Origin: Collinsella sp.
GTDB taxonomy: Bacteria > Actinomycetota > Coriobacteriia > Coriobacteriales > Coriobacteriaceae
DNA: 64,000 bases
Reading direction: 5' to 3'
Assembly: GCA_019413925.1 (NCBI GenBank)
Contig: DXMY01000041.1
Location: forward strand, 84,737-148,736
Every line of letters begins with the position of its first letter. Within the stretch, counting starts at the first letter, position 1. The notes below the pieces were generated by a model. It worked only from the letters and a program-made list of their open reading frames with translations. It was not told where the DNA came from and did no database searches. Position numbers and translations under genes: made by a program. Below, one piece after another: positions 62,031-64,000 of this stretch.

Positions 62031-62612
62031 CTATACGAACCGGTCGGGATAGAGGGTCTTATAGCGAACCCAGGCATTATTGACACGAATCAAATAAGCT
62101 TGCGTCTCGGGGAAGGTAATCGCGTTATGGAGCGATGTGTTTTGCTGCGCCCACCCATCGACATTGCCCATTCCGGCATTGTAAGCAGCAATAGCGCTAT
62201 CCGTCGAGCCATTGAAATATGTCAGCAGGTACGAGAGATATGCGCACCCAAATTCAATATTCGAAGCGGGGTCATTCAGGTTATCGGCAGAATACTCGTC
62301 CCCGTCGACAAGGCCCTTGGCGATCATATCCTGAGCGGTTTCGGGCATAAGTTGCATGAGACCTTGGGCGCCCTGGTTTGATTCCGCCTCGGGATCCCAG
62401 TTTGATTCCGACTTGATGACGGCACATACCAGATACGGATCGAGATTATGCGAAATGCTGGACTGCTTTACATACGCCTCATAGTCAATCGGATAGAACG
62501 GTTTAAAGAAAGCGGCGGGAGCACACGAGTAAACGAGCGAGATAAGGCCAAAGACGAAAACGACAGTCAGGGGCACAAGGCGATACCACGTAAAGAAGCG
62601 CGTCTTAGGCAT
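62031..62612 (-). CDS. Membrane-anchored lytic transglycosylase (SLT domain)
   Basis: 193 residues. One N-terminal membrane segment (LVPLTVVFVFGLISLVYSC) is followed by an SLT domain: the catalytic Glu is in IKSESNWDPEA, then GAQGLMQLMPETAQDM and AIAAYNAGMGNVDGW. It cleaves peptidoglycan glycan strands to anhydro-muropeptides outside the cell. The Cys at the end of the membrane segment (YSCAP) might be lipid-modified. The start overlaps coaE by 8 bp. Confidence 0.9.
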   Translation of the reverse strand: MPKTRFFTWYRLVPLTVVFVFGLISLVYSCAPAAFFKPFYPIDYEAYVKQSSISHNLDPYLVCAVIKSESNWDPEAESNQGAQGLMQLMPETAQDMIAKGLVDGDEYSADNLNDPASNIEFGCAYLSYLLTYFNGSTDSAIAAYNAGMGNVDGWAQQNTSLHNAITFPETQAYLIRVNNAWVRYKTLYPDRFV

Positions 62613-63246
62613 CTGTCGTCCCCTTATCCGTAGCGTCCATAAGGCCATGGCGGGCAAGCCATGCGTCCAGTTGTACAAAGAGCGAGCTATCGCCCGCCGC
62701 GTTATCAATCACGGTAGTGGCTAGACTGCAAAGCGAAGACTCATCGGGCTGGCAAGCACAGCGAGCATCAAAATCGGATGCCTCCATACCACGGTGAATA
62801 GCGCGTTCGCGACGGACCTCCAAAGGAGCGCTAACAACCATAATTTCATCCGCAAGGCCAAAGGCGTCCTCAAAGCCAGCTGGAGCAGATACTTCGACCG
62901 CCGCAAAGGGATAGCGAGGAGTCGAAACCGTACAGCAGACAGGATCGAGAATCCTCAGCGAAAGCTGCTCAATGAGAACGGGGTGCACAATGCTATTGAG
63001 CCTTGCAACCGCATCAGGAGAGGCAAAAGCTCGAGAAGCGAGGATGTTACTTCGAACGCCGCCCTCCTCGTCCAAAATATCCCAGCCAAACTCTTCAGCA
63101 AGAGCATTGACGATATCCGACCCCGGCACGTACAGCGATTTGGCAAGAACGTCTAAATCGATAAGCAGGGCTCCGCGAGATTCCAGATAGCGGCAGGCAG
63201 TCGATTTACCCGAAGCAATATTGCCCAAAACAAAAACGGTAAACAT
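62605..63246 (-). CDS. coaE: Dephospho-CoA kinase
   Basis: 213 residues. The P-loop is GNIASGKST near the N-terminus, followed by LIDLDVLAKSLYVPG, and a lid/substrate region FDARCACQPDESS. It phosphorylates dephospho-CoA, the last step of coenzyme A synthesis. The middle segment is less conserved than in typical CoaE. It begins 130 nt downstream of the rRNA terminator and is co-oriented with the transglycosylase gene. Confidence 0.85.
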   Translation of the reverse strand: MFTVFVLGNIASGKSTACRYLESRGALLIDLDVLAKSLYVPGSDIVNALAEEFGWDILDEEGGVRSNILASRAFASPDAVARLNSIVHPVLIEQLSLRILDPVCCTVSTPRYPFAAVEVSAPAGFEDAFGLADEIMVVSAPLEVRRERAIHRGMEASDFDARCACQPDESSLCSLATTVIDNAAGDSSLFVQLDAWLARHGLMDATDKGTTDA

Positions 63247-63372
63247 CAAGCCCTCCCTAACGTCAATGCGAGATATTATCGCGCAAATACAAAGCGACAG
63301 TTCAAAAAACAGCCAAACAGTAAGAGAGTCAAAAGAAGGGCCCGTTCACAAGGGACAGCTTGTATATAACGC

Positions 63373-63402
63373 AAAAAAGGGGGAGGCCGCGAGGCCTCCC
63401 CC
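63373..63402 (-). terminator. Intrinsic terminator of the rRNA operon
   Basis: A perfect 10-bp stem GGGGGAGGCC/GGCCTCCCCC with a 4-nt loop, then six T residues on the minus strand, about 40 nt past the 5S gene. Confidence 0.9.
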
Positions 63403-63440
63403 TTCTACATTCCCAATGGCGGCTCGGTGCCGTCCACCGG

Positions 63441-63556
63441 TCAGCGGCGCCCTGGCCTCCCACGGGCTGACCCCGCAGTACTCTCGGCGCGATGGGGCTT
63501 AGCTTCCGGGTTCGGAACGGGACCGGGCGTGCCCCCCATGCTCTGGCCGCTGACCG
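63441..63556 (-). rRNA. rrf: 5S ribosomal RNA
   Basis: The minus strand contains the conserved 5S segments CCCGTTCCGAACCCGGAAG, TAAGCCC and GAGAGTACTG. The closing stem CCGGTCAGCGGC/GCCGCTGACCGG brackets about 116-124 nt. Ends are estimated to within a few bases. Confidence 0.92.
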
Positions 63557-63696
63557 GTGGGCGGCGCCCACCGTTACGGTGTCCGGTGTCTCTCTCACGT
63601 GCCCTGGGGGCCGCATGGCGCATAGGGGAGATGACTCGGGGGCATCCTCGTGCCCGGACCGCGCATGAGCGCATGTCCCGCGGGCCGCGAGGTGCG

Positions 63697-64000
<304 letters not shown>

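Overview
The window looks like a chromosomal segment from a high-GC anaerobic actinobacterium of the class Coriobacteriia, most likely Collinsella or a close relative. The supporting signs are a class III (oxygen-sensitive) ribonucleotide reductase, WhiA next to RapZ, the actinobacterial Lys-to-Arg variant of the RapZ P-loop, GC-rich codon use, and an rRNA operon on the minus strand at the right edge. The genus is inferred from general knowledge, not from a search.

Layout. 0-10 kb is a housekeeping mix: the start of a secreted protein, metY with a regulatory-looking leader, a divergent LysR regulator, rnhA, a Gfo/Idh oxidoreductase with an acylphosphatase, a PerR-type regulator, a Cof-type phosphatase, a UreE-like/SlyD-like metallochaperone pair, an M19 dipeptidase and a YgjP-type metallopeptidase. 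9.6-14.9 kb (minus strand) holds folB, an HD-domain protein and folE, then nrdG and nrdD behind tandem NrdR boxes. 15.2-21.5 kb has three tRNA transcription units, a GH13 glucosidase and a STAS-HATPase/SpoIIE-phosphatase partner-switching pair. 21.9-27.9 kb is a complete oppABCDF-type peptide importer.

28.2-35.3 kb is the conserved block secG-gpmI-tpiA-pgk-gap-whiA-rapZ. It is separated from uvrC (46.2-48.2 kb) by an 11-kb sialic-acid cassette. That cassette contains an Opp-family ABC importer with a fused permease-ATPase, an acetyl-esterase-like hydrolase plus a decayed paralog, nanA, a ROK kinase and nanE. It has its own palindromic operator upstream and a terminator downstream. 48-64 kb carries murJ, ybaK, uvrA, an LtaS-like sulfatase-fold enzyme, an Mrp-type Fe-S carrier, two flavoproteins, uvrB, a lytic transglycosylase, coaE, and the 5S and 23S rRNA genes. 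All three excinuclease genes lie within 16 kb.

The least ordinary features are these: (i) a tRNA with a leucine-type class II body but a GCG (arginine) anticodon; (ii) seven very long, nested, mostly locus-specific inverted repeats in intergenic regions, two of which share a core of about 45 bp; (iii) a palindrome located exactly 2 nt upstream of the -35 box of all three tRNA promoters; (iv) a 17-codon leader peptide with two Cys codons and alternative hairpins upstream of metY; and (v) the sialic-acid cassette splitting an otherwise conserved gene block.
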